NCBI RefSeq assembly: GCF_010731575.1
Contig: NZ_AP022617.1
Location: 5,952,001 to 6,016,000, forward strand
Direction of reading: 5' to 3'
Source: Mycolicibacterium monacense
GTDB taxonomy: Bacteria > Actinomycetota > Actinomycetes > Mycobacteriales > Mycobacteriaceae
DNA: 64,000 nucleotides
Position 1 is the stretch's first letter; the number at the start of each line of letters is the position of its first letter. The translations under genes and the position numbers were made by a program. Below are positions 10,679 through 19,629 of this stretch, piece by piece. The notes beneath the pieces are model-generated. The model saw nothing but the letters and a program-made list of their open reading frames with translations. It was not told where the DNA came from and did not search any database.

Positions 10679-11575
10679 ATGGTGGCCGGAAGATACGAGT
10701 ACGGAATCGATTTCGCGCGCGTCGGGGCCGTCGACTTCCACACCCACGTGGAGGTCGACGGCCACGGCCACCGGGCCTACGACGATGCCCTCGTCGAGGC
10801 CACCGCCGCGTACTTCAAGCTCGGGGCCGGCGCGCTGTCGAGCGTCGACGCGCTGGCCGATCAGTACCGGCGCCACAACACCGCGGCGGTGGTGTTCACC
10901 ATCGACGCGCGCACCGCGATGCGGCACGCGCCCAACTCGATCGAGGACCTCGTCGCCGGCGCGGTGCGCAACAACGACGTGCTGATCCCGTTCGGCAGCG
11001 TCGACCCGTGGCACGAACGTCGCGCGGTGCATCGGGTGCACGAACTGGTCCGCGACTACGGCGTCCGGGGTTTCAAGTTCCATCCGAGCATGCAGGCGTT
11101 CGAACCCAACGACCGCCGCTTCTATCCGATCTACGAGGCGATCGCCGAGGCCGGGGTGCCTGCGCTGTTCCACACCGGGCAGACCGGGATGGGCGCCGGG
11201 CTGCCCGGCGGGCACGGCATCAAACTCCGCTACTCCGATCCGATGCTGCTCGACGACGTCGCCGCCGACTTCCCCGAGTTGACGATCGTCATGGCCCACC
11301 CCGCGGTGCCGTGGGTGGACGCGCAGATCTCGATCGCCTCGCATAAGGCCAACGTGTTCGTCGACCTGTCCGGCTGGTCGCCGAAGTACTTCCCGCCCCA
11401 GTTGGTCAGCGCCATCGGCCGCCAGTTGCGGACCAAGGTGCTGTTCGGCACCGACTACCCGTACATCCAGCTCGACCGGTGGCAGCGCGACTTCGACGAC
11501 CTCGGCATCGACCCGGCGGTGCGGAGGCTCGTCTACAAGGACAACGCGCTGCGGGTGCTCGGCCTCGCGGGGTAG
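10679..11575 (+). CDS. Amidohydrolase-2 family metal-dependent hydrolase
   Basis: A 298-residue TIM-barrel amidohydrolase of the ACMSD/2-pyrone-4,6-dicarboxylate lactonase group. Metal ligands are visible as HTH near residues 21-23, FHTGQTG, MAHPAVPW and the terminal GTDYPY aspartate. Members hydrolyse lactones or decarboxylate semialdehydes. It sits 12 bases after the aldehyde dehydrogenase and is the last gene before a strong hairpin terminator, so it closes the operon. Confidence 0.85.
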   Translation: MVAGRYEYGIDFARVGAVDFHTHVEVDGHGHRAYDDALVEATAAYFKLGAGALSSVDALADQYRRHNTAAVVFTIDARTAMRHAPNSIEDLVAGAVRNNDVLIPFGSVDPWHERRAVHRVHELVRDYGVRGFKFHPSMQAFEPNDRRFYPIYEAIAEAGVPALFHTGQTGMGAGLPGGHGIKLRYSDPMLLDDVAADFPELTIVMAHPAVPWVDAQISIASHKANVFVDLSGWSPKYFPPQLVSAIGRQLRTKVLFGTDYPYIQLDRWQRDFDDLGIDPAVRRLVYKDNALRVLGLAG

Positions 11576-11581
11576 CGCGAC

Positions 11582-11631
11582 CAGACGCAGAATCGCGTTC
11601 CCGAGGGCCCGGCCACGCGATTCTGTGTCTG
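11582..11631. terminator. Hairpin terminator after the catabolic operon
   Basis: CAGACGCAGAATCGCG (11582-11597) and CGCGATTCTGTGTCTG (11616-11631) form a 16-bp stem with one mismatch around an 18-base loop that can fold further. It begins six bases after the amidohydrolase stop and precedes the rhamnose promoter. There is no U-tract, which is common for mycobacterial terminators. Confidence 0.7.
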
Positions 11632-11641
11632 CTCGGCGGTC

Positions 11642-11700
11642 TTGACGCGCCCGCGCGCCGTGTCCTAGTGTGAGCGCACTCACGTATTGAAACGTTTCAA
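11642..11700 (+). promoter_or_regulatory. Rhamnose operon promoter and LacI-type operator
   Basis: A sigma-A-like promoter reads TTGACG (11642-11647), 18-base spacer, TAGTGT (11666-11671). A perfect 14-bp palindrome TTGAAACGTTTCAA (11687-11700) lies downstream of the predicted start, a typical repressing position for a LacI-family protein. A second near-palindrome with GTGAG/CTCAC arms lies at 11670-11683. The likely ligand protein is the LacI regulator at the end of this operon. Confidence 0.8.
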
Positions 11701-11718
11701 CTCATGGAGGAGCTGCGC

Positions 11719-12045
11719 ATGCCCGCTGACGGCGTCGAACGCGTCTGCTTCCTGCTCCACCTCAAACGTGACCGCATCGACGACTACCTGACCGCCCACG
11801 AACACGTGTGGCCCGAAATGCTCGATGCCCTGCGCCGCGCCGGGTGGCACAACTACTCACTGTTCGTCCGCCCCGAAGACGGTCTGGTCGTCGGCTACTT
11901 CGAGACCGACGACCACGCGGCCGCCACGAAAGCCATGGCAGACACCGAGATCAACGACCGGTGGGAGGCGACCATGGCCGACTACTTCGACAACCGGCCC
12001 GATCACGCGATGGACCGACTCACCCACTATTTCCATCTACCCTGA
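11719..12045 (+). CDS. rhaM: L-rhamnose mutarotase
   Basis: This 108-residue protein matches the small ferredoxin-like L-rhamnose mutarotase family, which interconverts alpha and beta anomers. Seen are VCFLLHLKRDRIDDYLTAH, the HVWPEML motif (His27 matches the catalytic His of E. coli RhaM) and the HNYSLF strand. The start at 11719 is chosen over ATG 11704 because GGAGG sits at the right distance and family members begin just before this point. First gene of the rhamnose operon. Confidence 0.92.
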   Translation: MPADGVERVCFLLHLKRDRIDDYLTAHEHVWPEMLDALRRAGWHNYSLFVRPEDGLVVGYFETDDHAAATKAMADTEINDRWEATMADYFDNRPDHAMDRLTHYFHLP

Positions 12046-12053
12046 GGACTGCC

Positions 12054-13373
12054 GTGAAAGTAGGAGCACGCTCCACCACAGGCTGGAAGGCGACGATCTC
12101 GGTCGCGATGTCGAACTACATCGAGGCGGGGTCGATCATCGCGATCGCCACCAGCCTGGGTTTCTGGCAGGCCGAGTTCGGCATCAGCAACTTCGGCGTC
12201 GGCCTGCTCGCGGCGTTGAGCGCCAACGCCTTCGGCGCCGCGATCGGCGCGATACTCGGCGGCCCGCTGTGTGACCGGTTCGGGCGCAAGGCGATCTACA
12301 CCTACGACCTGCTGGTCTACATGGCCGGTGTGCTGGTGGCCGCCTGCGCGGTGAACTTCACCATGCTGCTGATCGGGTTCATCGTCACCGGCATCGCCGT
12401 CGGGGCCGGGGTCCCTGCCTCGTGGACCTACATCGCCGAACAGGCGCCCTCGGTGCAGCGGGCCAAACACGTCGGCACCGCGCAGCTGGCCTGGTCGACC
12501 GGGCCGCTCGTCGGGTTCGCGCTCGCCGCTGCGCTGGCGCCGCTGGGACTGCTCGGTTCCCGGTTGATCTTCGCCCACCTGTTCGTCGTGGCGGCGATCG
12601 TGTGGTGGGTCCGCCAGGGCCTGCAGGAATCGCAGATCTGGCAGGACGAGGGACGGGACGAGCCGACGCAGGTCGCCTCCGCGGTGGGGGTCCGCGGGCT
12701 GCGGGGCCTGTTCTCGCGCCGGGTCAACATCACCGCGCTGCTCTTCCTCGGCGGGATCTACCTGTTCTGGAACACCGTCGCCGGGCAGGCCGGAATCTTC
12801 ATGCCCCGCGTTTACGACACCGCAGGCCTGCACAGCGCGGTCCAGCAGAACCTGCTGCAGGTGCTGGTGTGGGGGTGCACGGTGCTCGCCACCTACTTCG
12901 GGTTCATGGGACTCGCCGACCGGATGTCGCAGCGGCTGCTGTACGTCATCGGCGCCGCGCTGGGCATCGTCGGCTGGATCGTGCTGGTCGCGTTCACCGA
13001 CAGCGGCGTGCCGACGATGCTGATCTTCGCGGTGCTGTGGGGTGTCTCCAGCGGCATCGGCGCGCAGGCGTTCTACAGCCTGTGGACCAGTGAACTGTTC
13101 GCCACCCCGTACCGCGCGAGCGCACAGGGCGTCATGTTCTTCGTCGTCCGCACCGCCACCGGCCTGCTGTCCTACTTCTTCCCGACGATGCTCGCCGTCA
13201 CCGGCCTCACCGGCGTCGGGTTGCTGCTCGTCGGGCTGCTCACCATCGCACTGGTCATCGGTGCGGTCTGGGCGCCGCAGACCCGCGGTAAGACCCTCAA
13301 ACAGATCGAAGCCGAACGCTACGGCGCCCCCGTCTCACCGGCGAACGTCGAGAAAGCAGCTGTCACACCATGA
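12054..13373 (+). CDS. MFS sugar transporter (probable L-rhamnose permease)
   Basis: A 439-residue polytopic membrane protein of the major facilitator superfamily with about 12 hydrophobic segments. The signature GGPLCDRFGRKAIYTYDLL, typical of the sugar-porter loop between helices 2 and 3, is visible, and LADRMSQRLLYV is its C-half counterpart. The GTG start follows rhaM by eight bases, and the end overlaps rhaI by four. Location between mutarotase and isomerase makes rhamnose the likely substrate. It is not homologous in arrangement to E. coli RhaT. Confidence 0.85.
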   Translation: MKVGARSTTGWKATISVAMSNYIEAGSIIAIATSLGFWQAEFGISNFGVGLLAALSANAFGAAIGAILGGPLCDRFGRKAIYTYDLLVYMAGVLVAACAVNFTMLLIGFIVTGIAVGAGVPASWTYIAEQAPSVQRAKHVGTAQLAWSTGPLVGFALAAALAPLGLLGSRLIFAHLFVVAAIVWWVRQGLQESQIWQDEGRDEPTQVASAVGVRGLRGLFSRRVNITALLFLGGIYLFWNTVAGQAGIFMPRVYDTAGLHSAVQQNLLQVLVWGCTVLATYFGFMGLADRMSQRLLYVIGAALGIVGWIVLVAFTDSGVPTMLIFAVLWGVSSGIGAQAFYSLWTSELFATPYRASAQGVMFFVVRTATGLLSYFFPTMLAVTGLTGVGLLLVGLLTIALVIGAVWAPQTRGKTLKQIEAERYGAPVSPANVEKAAVTP

Positions 13374-14518
13374 ATGCCGTCCTCGACCACCTCGCGATCG
13401 AATTGCCGTCCTGGGCGTTCGGCAACTCCGGCACCCGCTTCAAGGTGTTCGGCACGCCCGGCACCGCCCGCACCGTGCAGGAGAAGATCGCCGACGCCGC
13501 GATGGTGCACCGGGTGACCGGGCTGGCGCCGACGGTCGCGCTGCACATCCCGTGGGACACCGTCGACGACTACGCCGCATTGTCGGCCTACGCCCAGGAC
13601 CACGGGGTGACGCTGGGCACGGTCAACTCCAACACCTTCCAGGACGACGACTACAAGTTCGGCAGCCTCACCCACACCGACAAAGCCGTGCGGCAGAAAG
13701 CGATCGACCACCACCTGCACTGCATCGAGGTGATGAACCAGACCGGTTCGCGCGACCTCAAGGTGTGGCTGGCCGACGGCACCAACTATCCGGGCCAGGG
13801 CGACATCCGCGGCCGCCAGGACCGCCTCGCCGATTCGCTGGCCGCGATCTACCAGCATATCGGCCCGAACCAGCGAATGGTGTTGGAGTACAAGTTCTTC
13901 GAACCGGCGATGTACATGACCGACGTCCCGGACTGGGGGACGTCCTACGCCCACGTCACCGCGCTGGGGGAGCGGGCGATGGTCTGCCTGGACACGGGCC
14001 ATCACGCGCCCGGCACCAACATCGAGTTCATCGTGGCGCAGCTGCTGCGGCTGGGGCGGCTGGGCTCGTTCGACTTCAACTCCCGCTTCTACGCCGACGA
14101 CGACCTCATCGTGGGGGCGGCCGATCCGTTCCAGCTGTTCCGCATCATGTTCGAGGTCATCCGGGGCGGCGGGCTGGACCCGAAGTCGGGTGTCGCGCTG
14201 ATGCTCGACCAGTGCCACAACGTCGAGGCGAAGATCCCCGGGCAGATCCGGTCGGTGCTCAACGTGCTGGAGATGACCGCGCGGGCGCTGCTCGTCGACA
14301 CCGACGCACTGACCGCCGCGCAGGAGGCCTCGGACGTGCTGGGCGCCAACGCGATCCTCATGGACGCGTTCTACACCGACGTGCGGCCGCAGCTGGCGCA
14401 GTGGCGCTCCGAACGGGGGCTGCCGGCCGACCCGATGACGGCCTTCGCCGAATCGGGCTATCAGGAGACCATCAACGCCGACCGCGTCGGCGGCACACAA
14501 TCGAGCTGGGGAGCGTGA
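13370..14518 (+). CDS. rhaI: L-rhamnose isomerase
   Basis: A 382-residue TIM-barrel sugar isomerase converting L-rhamnose to L-rhamnulose. Family features include HIPWDTVDD, VLEYKFFEPAMY, the metal-site segment CLDTGHHAPGTNIEF and FDFNSRFYADDDL. It resembles the Pseudomonas stutzeri/actinobacterial RhaI type rather than the longer enterobacterial RhaA. It overlaps the permease gene by ATGA and lies three bases before the aldolase gene. Confidence 0.92.
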   Translation: MNAVLDHLAIELPSWAFGNSGTRFKVFGTPGTARTVQEKIADAAMVHRVTGLAPTVALHIPWDTVDDYAALSAYAQDHGVTLGTVNSNTFQDDDYKFGSLTHTDKAVRQKAIDHHLHCIEVMNQTGSRDLKVWLADGTNYPGQGDIRGRQDRLADSLAAIYQHIGPNQRMVLEYKFFEPAMYMTDVPDWGTSYAHVTALGERAMVCLDTGHHAPGTNIEFIVAQLLRLGRLGSFDFNSRFYADDDLIVGAADPFQLFRIMFEVIRGGGLDPKSGVALMLDQCHNVEAKIPGQIRSVLNVLEMTARALLVDTDALTAAQEASDVLGANAILMDAFYTDVRPQLAQWRSERGLPADPMTAFAESGYQETINADRVGGTQSSWGA

Positions 14519-14521
14519 CAC

Positions 14522-16555
14522 ATGACTGACATCGTGAGAGAACTGATCGACCGCTCCAACCGTCTGGGCGCCGACCCGAAGAACACCAACTACGCCGGCG
14601 GCAACACCTCGGCCAAGGGCACCGAGACCGACCCGGTCACCGGTGCGCCCGTGGAGTTGTTGTGGGTCAAGGGTTCCGGCGGTGACCTCGGCACGTTGAC
14701 CGAGAAGGGGCTGGCCGTGCTGCGGCTGGATCGGATGCGCGCGCTCGTCGACGTCTACCCGGGTGTCGAGCGTGAGGACGAAATGGTCGCCGCGTTCGAC
14801 TACTGCCTGCACGGCCGCGGCGGCGCGGCACCGTCGATCGACACCGCCATGCACGGTCTGGTCGACGCCACGCACGTCGACCACCTGCACCCCGACTCGG
14901 GTATCGCGATCGCGACCGCGGCCGATGGGGAAGCCTTGACCAAGCAGATCTTCGGCGACCGGGTGGTGTGGGTGCCGTGGCGGCGGCCCGGCTTCCAGCT
15001 GGGTCTCGACATCGCGGAGATCAAACGGGCCAACCCGCAGGCCATCGGCACCATCCTCGGCGGCCACGGCATCACCGCGTGGGGTGACACGTCGGCCGAG
15101 GCCGAGGCGCATTCGCTGGAGATCATCGAAACCGCGGAGCGCCACATCGCCGAACACGGCCGCCGCTATCCGTTCGGCGCGCCTCTGGCGGGCTACGGGG
15201 CCCTCCCCGAGGGGCAGCGCCGGGACAAGGCCGCTGCACTCGCACCGTTCCTGCGTGGGCTGGTCTCCACCGACAAACCCCAGGTCGGCCATTTCACCGA
15301 TGATCCGCGCGTGCTCGAATTCCTCAGCTGCGGTGAGCATCCGCGACTGGCCGCCCTCGGCACCAGCTGCCCCGACCACTTCCTGCGCACCAAGGTCAAA
15401 CCGCTGGTGCTCGACCTGCCCGCCGACACCTCGGTCGAGGACTGCAAGGCGCGACTGGCCGAACTGCACGAGGCGTACCGCGCCGACTACCGCGCCTACT
15501 ACGAGCGGCACGCCGGACCCGACAGCCCCGCGATGCGCGGCGCCGACCCGGCCATCGTGCTGATCCCCGGTGTCGGGATGTTCAGCTACGGCAAGGACAA
15601 GCAGACCGCGCGGGTCGCGGGCGAGTTCTACCTCAACGCGATCAACGTCATGCGGGGTGCCGAGGCGATCTCCGCGTACGCGCCGATCGACGAGGCGGAG
15701 AAGTTCCGCATCGAGTACTGGGCGCTGGAGGAAGCCAAACTCCAGCGCATGCCGAAGCCCAAACCGCTGGCCACCCGCATCGCGTTGGTGACGGGCGCAG
15801 CCTCGGGTATCGGCAAGGCCATCGCCACCCGGCTGGCCGCCGAGGGCGCCTGCGTGGTGATCGCGGATCTGGATGCCGGAAAGGCCGCGGCCGCAGCGGA
15901 AGAGCTCGGGAACACCGACGTGGCGGTGGGGATCGCCGCCGACGTCACCGACGAAGCGGCGGTGCAGGCCGCCGTCGACGCCACCGTCCTGGCGTTCGGC
16001 GGCATCGACATCGTCGTCAACAACGCCGGTCTCTCCCTGTCGAAGTCGCTGCTCGAGACCACCGCCGCGGACTGGGACCTCCAGCACGATGTGATGTCGC
16101 GCGGGTCCTTCCTGGTGTCCAAGGCCGCGGCCAGGGCGCTGATCGACCAGGGGCTCGGCGGCGACATCATCTACATCTCGTCGAAGAACTCGGTGTTCGC
16201 CGGGCCGAACAACATCGCGTACTCGGCGACCAAGGCTGATCAGGCCCACCAGGTGCGGCTGCTCGCGGCCGAACTCGGTGAGCACGGCGTCAAGGTCAAC
16301 GGCATCAACCCCGACGGCGTGGTGCGCGGTTCGGGCATCTTCGCCGGCGGCTGGGGCGCCAAACGGGCCGCGGTCTACGGGGTTCCAGAGGAGGAGCTCG
16401 GCGCCTACTACGCGCAGCGCACCCTGCTCAAGCGTGAGGTGCTGCCCGAGAACGTCGCCAACGCCGCGTTCGCGCTGTGCACGTCGGACTTCTCGCACAC
16501 CACCGGGTTGCATGTGCCGGTCGACGCGGGCGTCGCCGCGGCTTTCTTGCGATGA
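14522..16555 (+). CDS. Bifunctional rhamnulose-1-phosphate aldolase / L-lactaldehyde dehydrogenase (SDR)
   Basis: A 677-residue fusion. Residues 1 to about 410 are a class II aldolase/adducin-type domain with zinc ligands at HLHPDSG (His121, His123) and the GGHGITAWG segment. Residues from about 418 form a short-chain dehydrogenase with TGAASGIG (424-431), NNAG and YSATK. The protein would split L-rhamnulose-1-phosphate into DHAP and L-lactaldehyde and oxidise the latter to L-lactate. This links it directly to the neighbouring lutABC genes. Confidence 0.93.
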   Translation: MTDIVRELIDRSNRLGADPKNTNYAGGNTSAKGTETDPVTGAPVELLWVKGSGGDLGTLTEKGLAVLRLDRMRALVDVYPGVEREDEMVAAFDYCLHGRGGAAPSIDTAMHGLVDATHVDHLHPDSGIAIATAADGEALTKQIFGDRVVWVPWRRPGFQLGLDIAEIKRANPQAIGTILGGHGITAWGDTSAEAEAHSLEIIETAERHIAEHGRRYPFGAPLAGYGALPEGQRRDKAAALAPFLRGLVSTDKPQVGHFTDDPRVLEFLSCGEHPRLAALGTSCPDHFLRTKVKPLVLDLPADTSVEDCKARLAELHEAYRADYRAYYERHAGPDSPAMRGADPAIVLIPGVGMFSYGKDKQTARVAGEFYLNAINVMRGAEAISAYAPIDEAEKFRIEYWALEEAKLQRMPKPKPLATRIALVTGAASGIGKAIATRLAAEGACVVIADLDAGKAAAAAEELGNTDVAVGIAADVTDEAAVQAAVDATVLAFGGIDIVVNNAGLSLSKSLLETTAADWDLQHDVMSRGSFLVSKAAARALIDQGLGGDIIYISSKNSVFAGPNNIAYSATKADQAHQVRLLAAELGEHGVKVNGINPDGVVRGSGIFAGGWGAKRAAVYGVPEEELGAYYAQRTLLKREVLPENVANAAFALCTSDFSHTTGLHVPVDAGVAAAFLR

Positions 16556-16583
16556 GCGCTTGCGCGAAGAGCCGAGGATGCCG

Positions 16584-18029
16584 ATGAGGAGCGGGCAGGT
16601 CGCGGCGGTCGACCTCGGCGCCACCAGCGGCCGCGTCATGCTCGCCGATGTCGGGCCCGACCGCCTCGACATGACGGCGGTGGTTCGCTTCCCCAATGAC
16701 CCGGTGCGGGTGTGGAACGGGCGGCGCAACGCGCTGCACTGGGACATCACCGGCCTCTACGGCCGGGTGTGCCAGGGATTGTCGGCCGCCGCGAGAGCGG
16801 CCGACGGGCTGGTCGGGATCGGGGTGGACTCGTGGGCGGTGGATTACGGGTTGCTGCGCGAGGGACGGCTGCTCGGCACCCCGCACCACTACCGGGATGA
16901 CCGCACCGCCACCGGCGTGGACCTCGTACACGCCGTGGTCGACCCCGAGGAACTGTACCGGCGCAACGGCATTCAGTTCCTGCCGTTCAACACGGTCTAC
17001 CAGTTGGCGGTGGAACGCGCCGACGGGCTGCTCGACTCGGCCGATACGGTGCTGCTCGTACCTGATCTCGTCAACTACTGGCTCACCGGCCGCGCCGCCG
17101 CCGAGCGGACCAACGCGTCGACCACCGGACTGCTCGGGCTCGACGGCCACTGGGACACCACCCTCATGCGTCGGATCGGGCTGCGGCCGAGCCTGTTCCG
17201 TGAACTCGTCGAGCCCGGAAGTGTGCTCGGCCCGCTGCGACCGGAGGTCGGTACGCCGCTCGGGCTCACCGACGCCGTGCAGGTGGTCGCGGTCGGTTCG
17301 CACGATACGGCGTCGGCGGTCGCGGCGATCCCGATGCGCCCGCAGGAGGCGGCCTACATCTCCTGCGGCACCTGGGGTCTGGTCGGCGTCGAGTTGCCCG
17401 CACCGGTGGTCTCCGACGAGAGCCGCACCGCCAACTTCACCAACGAGATCGGGGTCGAGGGCCGGGTCCGGTTCCTGCGCAACGTGATGGGCACCTGGCT
17501 GCTGTCGGAGACGGTGCGGCAGTACGAACGTGACGGCGCGCCTGGCGATCTGGCGGTGCTGCTCGATCAGGCGGCCGCGGCGTCCGCCCCCGCCGACGTG
17601 TTCGACACCGACGACCCTCGGTTCATGCCGCCCGGTGATATGCCTGCCCGGATCGGGTCCTGGTACCGCGAACGCGGCCTGCCCGCCCCTGACGGGCCCG
17701 CGGAAACCGTGCGCGCCATCGTCGAAAGCCTCGCCGCCGCGTTCGCCGCGGCGGTCGACACCGCGGCGCGGCTGTCCGGTGTGGACGTCGCGACGGTGCA
17801 CATGGTCGGCGGCGGATGCCGGAACACATTGCTGTGCCAGCTGACCGCCGACCGGCTCGGCAGACCCCTGCTGGCCGGCCCCGTCGAGGCCACCGCGCTG
17901 GGTAACGTGCTGCTCACCGCCCGCGCCACCGGACTCGTCGACGGGGGCCTCGACGCACTGCGCACGCTGGTCGCCGACCGGTTCCCCGCGACCCGCTACG
18001 TCCCGTCTGGTGCAATGGTGTCGTGGTGA
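16584..18029 (+). CDS. rhaB: L-rhamnulokinase
   Basis: A 481-residue FGGY-family kinase phosphorylating L-rhamnulose at O1. The ATPase fold is shown by VAAVDLGATSGRVML at the N-terminus, GVDSWAVDYGLL in the middle and the C-terminal MVGGGCRNTLLCQL. ATG 16584 is preferred because GAGGA lies five bases upstream; ATG 16578 is an in-frame alternative adding Met-Pro. It overlaps the LacI gene at its 3' end. Confidence 0.9.
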   Translation: MRSGQVAAVDLGATSGRVMLADVGPDRLDMTAVVRFPNDPVRVWNGRRNALHWDITGLYGRVCQGLSAAARAADGLVGIGVDSWAVDYGLLREGRLLGTPHHYRDDRTATGVDLVHAVVDPEELYRRNGIQFLPFNTVYQLAVERADGLLDSADTVLLVPDLVNYWLTGRAAAERTNASTTGLLGLDGHWDTTLMRRIGLRPSLFRELVEPGSVLGPLRPEVGTPLGLTDAVQVVAVGSHDTASAVAAIPMRPQEAAYISCGTWGLVGVELPAPVVSDESRTANFTNEIGVEGRVRFLRNVMGTWLLSETVRQYERDGAPGDLAVLLDQAAAASAPADVFDTDDPRFMPPGDMPARIGSWYRERGLPAPDGPAETVRAIVESLAAAFAAAVDTAARLSGVDVATVHMVGGGCRNTLLCQLTADRLGRPLLAGPVEATALGNVLLTARATGLVDGGLDALRTLVADRFPATRYVPSGAMVSW

Positions 18030-19021
18030 GTATGCGGGAGGTGGCCGCCGCGGCGGCCGTCTCCGTCGGCACGGTGTCCAACGTGCTCAACTCACCCGAC
18101 AAGGTCGCCCCGGCCACCGTCGCCCGCGTGCACGCGGCCATCGAGGAACTGGGGTTCGTCCGTAACGACGCCGCGCGCCAACTCAAGGCCGGCCGGTCGC
18201 GCAGCGTCGGGCTGGTGGTGCTCGACGTCGGCAACCCGTTCTTCACCGACATCGCCCGCGCCGCGGAGCATCGCGCGGGCGAACACAACCTCACCGTGCT
18301 GCTCGGTACGTCCGACGACGACCCCCGCCGCGAACGCGCCTACCTCGACGCCTTCGACGAACAACGGGTCTTCGGACTGCTGGTGTCGCCGATCGGCGAC
18401 GACCTCAGCCGGTTGCGCGCCTCCCAGCAGCGGGGGACGCCGGTGGTGCTGGTCGACCGCGACGGTAGCGGCACACCGTTCGATTCGGTGGCGGTCGACG
18501 ACGTCGCGGGCGCCCGGTTGGCCGTCGATCACCTGTGCGCCACCGGACGTCGGCGGATCGCGTTCGTCAGCGGGCCGACCGAACTGCGGCAGGTGCGCGA
18601 CCGGCTTCGCGGTGCGCGCGAGGCGGTCGCCGAGGTTGCGGGTGCCACCCTCGAGGTGATCGAGACCCCGGCGCTGACCGTGCTGGAGGGCCGTGCCGCG
18701 GGGGAACGGTTGCGGGAACGGCCGCCCGGTCGTCGCCCCGACGCGGTGTTCTGCGCCAACGATCTACTGGCCATCGGCGTGCTGCAGGCGTTGGCGCTGA
18801 TCGGGGACATCCGGGTACCCGACGACATCGCGCTGGTCGGCTACGACGACATCGATTTCGCGCGTTCGGCCGTGGTGCCGCTGACGTCGGTGCGTCAGCC
18901 CACCCGGGCGATCGGGACGACGGCGATCGACCTGCTGATGGCCGCCGCCGACGCGGGCGCTGCGCACCGCCCCGGACACATCGTGTTCCAGCCCGAACTC
19001 GTGACGCGCGACTCGACCTAA
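18023..19021 (+). CDS. LacI-family transcriptional regulator (probable rhamnose operon repressor)
   Basis: A 332-residue LacI-type regulator. The N-terminal HTH plus hinge reads MREVAAAAAVSVGTVSNVLN and the periplasmic-binding-like effector domain follows (GLVVLDVGNPFFTDIA, PDAVFCANDLLAIG). Starts at GTG 18023, GTG 18026 or ATG 18032 are all possible; all overlap rhaB. It likely binds the perfect palindrome at 11687-11700. It converges with lutC and the two stop codons overlap. Confidence 0.88.
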   Translation: MVSMREVAAAAAVSVGTVSNVLNSPDKVAPATVARVHAAIEELGFVRNDAARQLKAGRSRSVGLVVLDVGNPFFTDIARAAEHRAGEHNLTVLLGTSDDDPRRERAYLDAFDEQRVFGLLVSPIGDDLSRLRASQQRGTPVVLVDRDGSGTPFDSVAVDDVAGARLAVDHLCATGRRRIAFVSGPTELRQVRDRLRGAREAVAEVAGATLEVIETPALTVLEGRAAGERLRERPPGRRPDAVFCANDLLAIGVLQALALIGDIRVPDDIALVGYDDIDFARSAVVPLTSVRQPTRAIGTTAIDLLMAAADAGAAHRPGHIVFQPELVTRDST

Positions 19022-19629
19022 CCGTCGACGATCAGCACGTCCAGCAGGCGGGGACCGTGCACACCCTCGACCCGGTTGAGTTCGATGTCGCTGGTGGCAC
19101 TCGGACCGGAGATGAACGTCAACGGCCGCAACGGATCCAGCGCCGCGAACGCCTGCGGGACGGTGTCGACGATCTGCCGGGTGAACACCACGCAGATGTG
19201 GTGGTCGGGGATCAGTGTCAGTGCTCGCCTGCCCTGCGCGACGCCCGCGTCGAGCACGATCGTCCCCGTCGCGGCGATCCCCACCGCGCATCCGGTCAAC
19301 ACCGCATCCGCGGCGTCGAGATCGGCGTTCGACAGCGGCGGCGAGTCGGACAGCACGTCGAGGCCGTCGACCCAGTCGCCGGGTACGTCGGCGGGCACCG
19401 CCAACTGTCCGCCGCGGGGGACCAGCATCGCGACCGCCGCCCCCACCGCACCACTGACCCGGTGCACGCGCGCCCGGTACTCACCGACTGTCTCCGCGAA
19501 ACGGGCCACATCCCCGCGCCCGTCCAGCGGTGCCCGGTCGTACTCGCGCGGAACGGACACCGGCGGCGGCGGTGCCGCGGCGAGCGCATCCCTGATCCGG
19601 CTCAGGACAACCGATTTCGCATCAGCCAT
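19018..19629 (-). CDS. lutC: LutC/YkgG family lactate utilisation protein
   Basis: A 203-residue member of the LUD domain family, the third component of the LutABC L-lactate oxidation complex. The diagnostic part is ADAVLTGCAVGIAATGTIVLD followed by LTLIPDHHICVV. The ATG lies inside the end of lutB (eight-base overlap). The stop overlaps that of the LacI gene on the other strand. Confidence 0.9.
   Translation of the reverse strand: MADAKSVVLSRIRDALAAAPPPPVSVPREYDRAPLDGRGDVARFAETVGEYRARVHRVSGAVGAAVAMLVPRGGQLAVPADVPGDWVDGLDVLSDSPPLSNADLDAADAVLTGCAVGIAATGTIVLDAGVAQGRRALTLIPDHHICVVFTRQIVDTVPQAFAALDPLRPLTFISGPSATSDIELNRVEGVHGPRLLDVLIVDG

Noticed and set aside
13319..16750. 1143-codon open frame on the minus strand across rhaI and the aldolase gene
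   Set aside because: It is antisense to well-recognised rhamnose genes and its composition (His, Arg, Gly, Val rich, no domains) is the mirror of GC-rich codons.
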